The translations under genes and the position numbers were made by a program. The notes under the pieces are model-generated. The model saw nothing but the letters and a program-made list of their open reading frames with translations, had not been told where the DNA came from and did no database searches. Shown piece by piece: positions 62,750 through 64,000 of a DNA stretch of 64,000 bases. The DNA lies in assembly GCA_965232285.1 (NCBI GenBank), contig CBDDPL010000004.1, positions 5,146,001 to 5,210,000 of the forward strand, in the 5' to 3' direction. The stretch's first letter is position 1, and each line of letters opens with the position of its first letter. The DNA comes from Denitrobaculum sp965232285 (GTDB taxonomy: Bacteria > Pseudomonadota > Alphaproteobacteria > Kiloniellales > Kiloniellaceae).

Positions 62750-63088
62750 TAGGCTCCCTCCTAAAGGTTCAGATGATGCTCTCGGCTCTACCTGACGGCA
62801 TCGGGTTGCCGAGCCATTGCCGGTAAAATGTCCGGCAAAGGCCCATGGTTCCTGGCGCTCCAGAAGATTTGAGCACTAACAATGAAAGGCTGGTGGGCCG
62901 CTGTCGTGCCCCATTTGGGTCAGACTCTTGCCTGCAAAGCGGTTTTTCATCGAAGTTTCACGATTTTAGCCGGCGCGGCGCAGGCGCCATCATACAGTCT
63001 CAATGAGAAAACCCTCTGCTTGAGATCTACTTTCGATCGCGATTTTTTATCGATTTACGGTCGGGAACGCACGGCCGTCGGCGCCCAT
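62750..63088. other. 339-bp region upstream of the repeat-protein operon
   Basis: No gene is supported. It should hold the operon promoter. A TTGCCGG/CCGGCAA inverted repeat (62817-62838, eight-base loop) lies about 70 bp before the first start, a place suited to an operator or leader hairpin. No convincing -35/-10 pair is seen. Confidence 0.5.
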
Positions 63089-64000
63089 TTATTCCCCGTG
63101 CAGACGGCTGTGTATGGTCCCGAACTCATCGAGATGCATGTCCAGCCAGCCCTCGGCCGCGGAGTCCGGCAAGCGGAAGGACGCCGGGCCGGTCAGAATC
63201 AGCCGGACCAGTTCGGACTGGCGGTCGATGCCGGTCTTGGAGAAGACCCGCTTCAAATGCGTGCGCGCGGTCTGGTACCGGATCCCCATCGTATCGGCTG
63301 CTTGATCGAGCCGATAGCCGTTGGACAACAGCCGGGCGAGTTTCGCCTCCGTCGGCGTGAAGTCGTAGAACCTGACCAACTGGTCCTCCCGGATCCGGCA
63401 GCGGTACTCCGGATCACTGATCATCAGAATCGAGCCGGACCGCTCCGGTTCGAAGAGATCGCTTTCATTGCGCAGCGGCACCAGGATCAGGGTCACCGGC
63501 TCCGGCCCTTCCGAGCGCATCACCGACATCCGGCGGATTTCGCTACTCGCGTTCGCAGACTTCAACAGGCTTTGGAGATTTGATTTCAATCCGTTGTGAG
63601 TCGCGCAGGGCCGCTTGTTCTGCAGCGTGACATCATGCTCCTTCTCCAGCCATCCGGCCGCCATGGCGTTCGCTTCGACGACACGGCAGTCACCATCCAG
63701 CAGCGCAACCCCGACCGAAAGCGCGCCAAGCATCTCCATCAGGATCTGCTGGGAAACGTTGGAGGTCCCAACCAGGTCGCGCAGTTGCATGATCCGGCGG
63801 AAGTGCGGCAGGACCTGCGTCACCAGAGTGATGTCATGCGCAGAGAAGGCCGGGCTGGTCTCGGGACGCCCGAAAGCGGCGCAGATCATCCGCTTGCCCT
63901 TGCGCGCCAGCACGCCCCAGAGGGAATGATGAAGCCCGGCCGGACACAGCCAGTCCCGGTAGAAGGCGCTGTCGCGCAGCGCGTCATGCGACAGTATCTC
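63089..64000 (-). CDS. LuxR-type regulator, 5' end outside window
   Basis: The frame is open to the right edge, giving 303 visible residues; the apparent GTG start at 63913 is internal, because the upstream codons (FYRDWLCPAGLHHSLWGVL) read as normal protein. An N-terminal sensory part and a PAS-like part (MLGALSVGVALLDGDCRVVEANAMAAGWL) lead to a C-terminal LuxR helix-turn-helix: DFTPTEAKLARLLSNGYRLDQAADTMGIRYQTARTHLKRVFSKTG. No response-regulator receiver domain is seen. It points at the repeat-protein operon on the same strand, 339 bp upstream, and is its likely regulator. Confidence 0.88.
   Translation of the reverse strand, partial: EILSHDALRDSAFYRDWLCPAGLHHSLWGVLARKGKRMICAAFGRPETSPAFSAHDITLVTQVLPHFRRIMQLRDLVGTSNVSQQILMEMLGALSVGVALLDGDCRVVEANAMAAGWLEKEHDVTLQNKRPCATHNGLKSNLQSLLKSANASSEIRRMSVMRSEGPEPVTLILVPLRNESDLFEPERSGSILMISDPEYRCRIREDQLVRFYDFTPTEAKLARLLSNGYRLDQAADTMGIRYQTARTHLKRVFSKTGIDRQSELVRLILTGPASFRLPDSAAEGWLDMHLDEFGTIHSRLHGE

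Noticed and set aside
60457..62752. Long Pro/Ala/Gly-rich open frames opposite the repeat-protein genes
   Set aside because: They are reverse-strand images of GGC/GGT-rich repeats and lack signal peptides or ribosome binding sites.

Overview
The window looks like chromosomal DNA of a high-GC alphaproteobacterium, most likely of the Rhodospirillales/Kiloniellales kind. Pointers are an RpoH-type sigma factor with the RpoH box, a CarD-family regulator, a seven-iron ferredoxin, a SUV3-type helicase beside an S4-domain protein, a complete system I (Ccm) cytochrome c maturation locus, and the YggT-DUF167-FolD core group. This placement is from gene content and protein style, not from a database search. 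I see no insertion sequence, prophage or CRISPR array.

Layout. 1-5.7 kb: partial proline iminopeptidase, a nuclease/M48 lipoprotein pair, rpoH, a degenerate metallophosphoesterase, carD. 6-13.5 kb: fdxA, a TerB-like protein, a DUF938 methyltransferase, a His-tailed MFS transporter, an Hsp15-like S4 protein, the SUV3-type helicase, pcm. 13.5-20.2 kb: htpG, a DUF1223 protein, a transglutaminase-like protein, acnA. 20.9-29.5 kb: a seven-gene operon with a FadD-like ligase, a complete branched-chain-amino-acid-type ABC importer and a PaaK-like ligase. 29.9-37.5 kb: ccmABCDEFGHI. 37.7-40.8 kb: a HisPJQM-type basic amino acid importer. 41-44.7 kb: a PAS histidine kinase, a chemoreceptor and a secreted protein that may be its partner.

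45-53.6 kb is a catabolic cluster for quaternary ammonium compounds. A divergent GlxA-type AraC regulator faces choline sulfatase, a CntA/YeaW-like Rieske oxygenase, an SDR, a BKACE (DUF849) enzyme, an aldehyde dehydrogenase, a second SDR and an L-carnitine dehydrogenase-like protein. Together they suggest release of choline from choline-O-sulfate and oxidation of carnitine to dehydrocarnitine, which BKACE could cleave with acetyl-CoA. A tRNA-Ala(CGC) follows on the other strand, then yggT, a DUF167 gene, folD with a tandem array of hairpins after its stop, a DUF3253 gene, an NnrU-like gene and argG.

58.4-64 kb is the most unusual region. Five leftward genes encode two paralogous signal-peptide proteins with long Gly/Asn/Ala repeats and nearly identical C-termini, a small secreted protein, a signal-bearing C39-type cysteine peptidase with an intact Cys/His/Asp triad, and a membrane-anchored protein carrying a good double-glycine processing motif. 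A LuxR-type regulator, cut by the window end, lies upstream. The gene set recalls Fap functional-amyloid loci, where FapD is a C39-like peptidase, but the architecture here is different. I propose it as a candidate new secreted fibre or matrix system in which C39 processing takes place in the periplasm.
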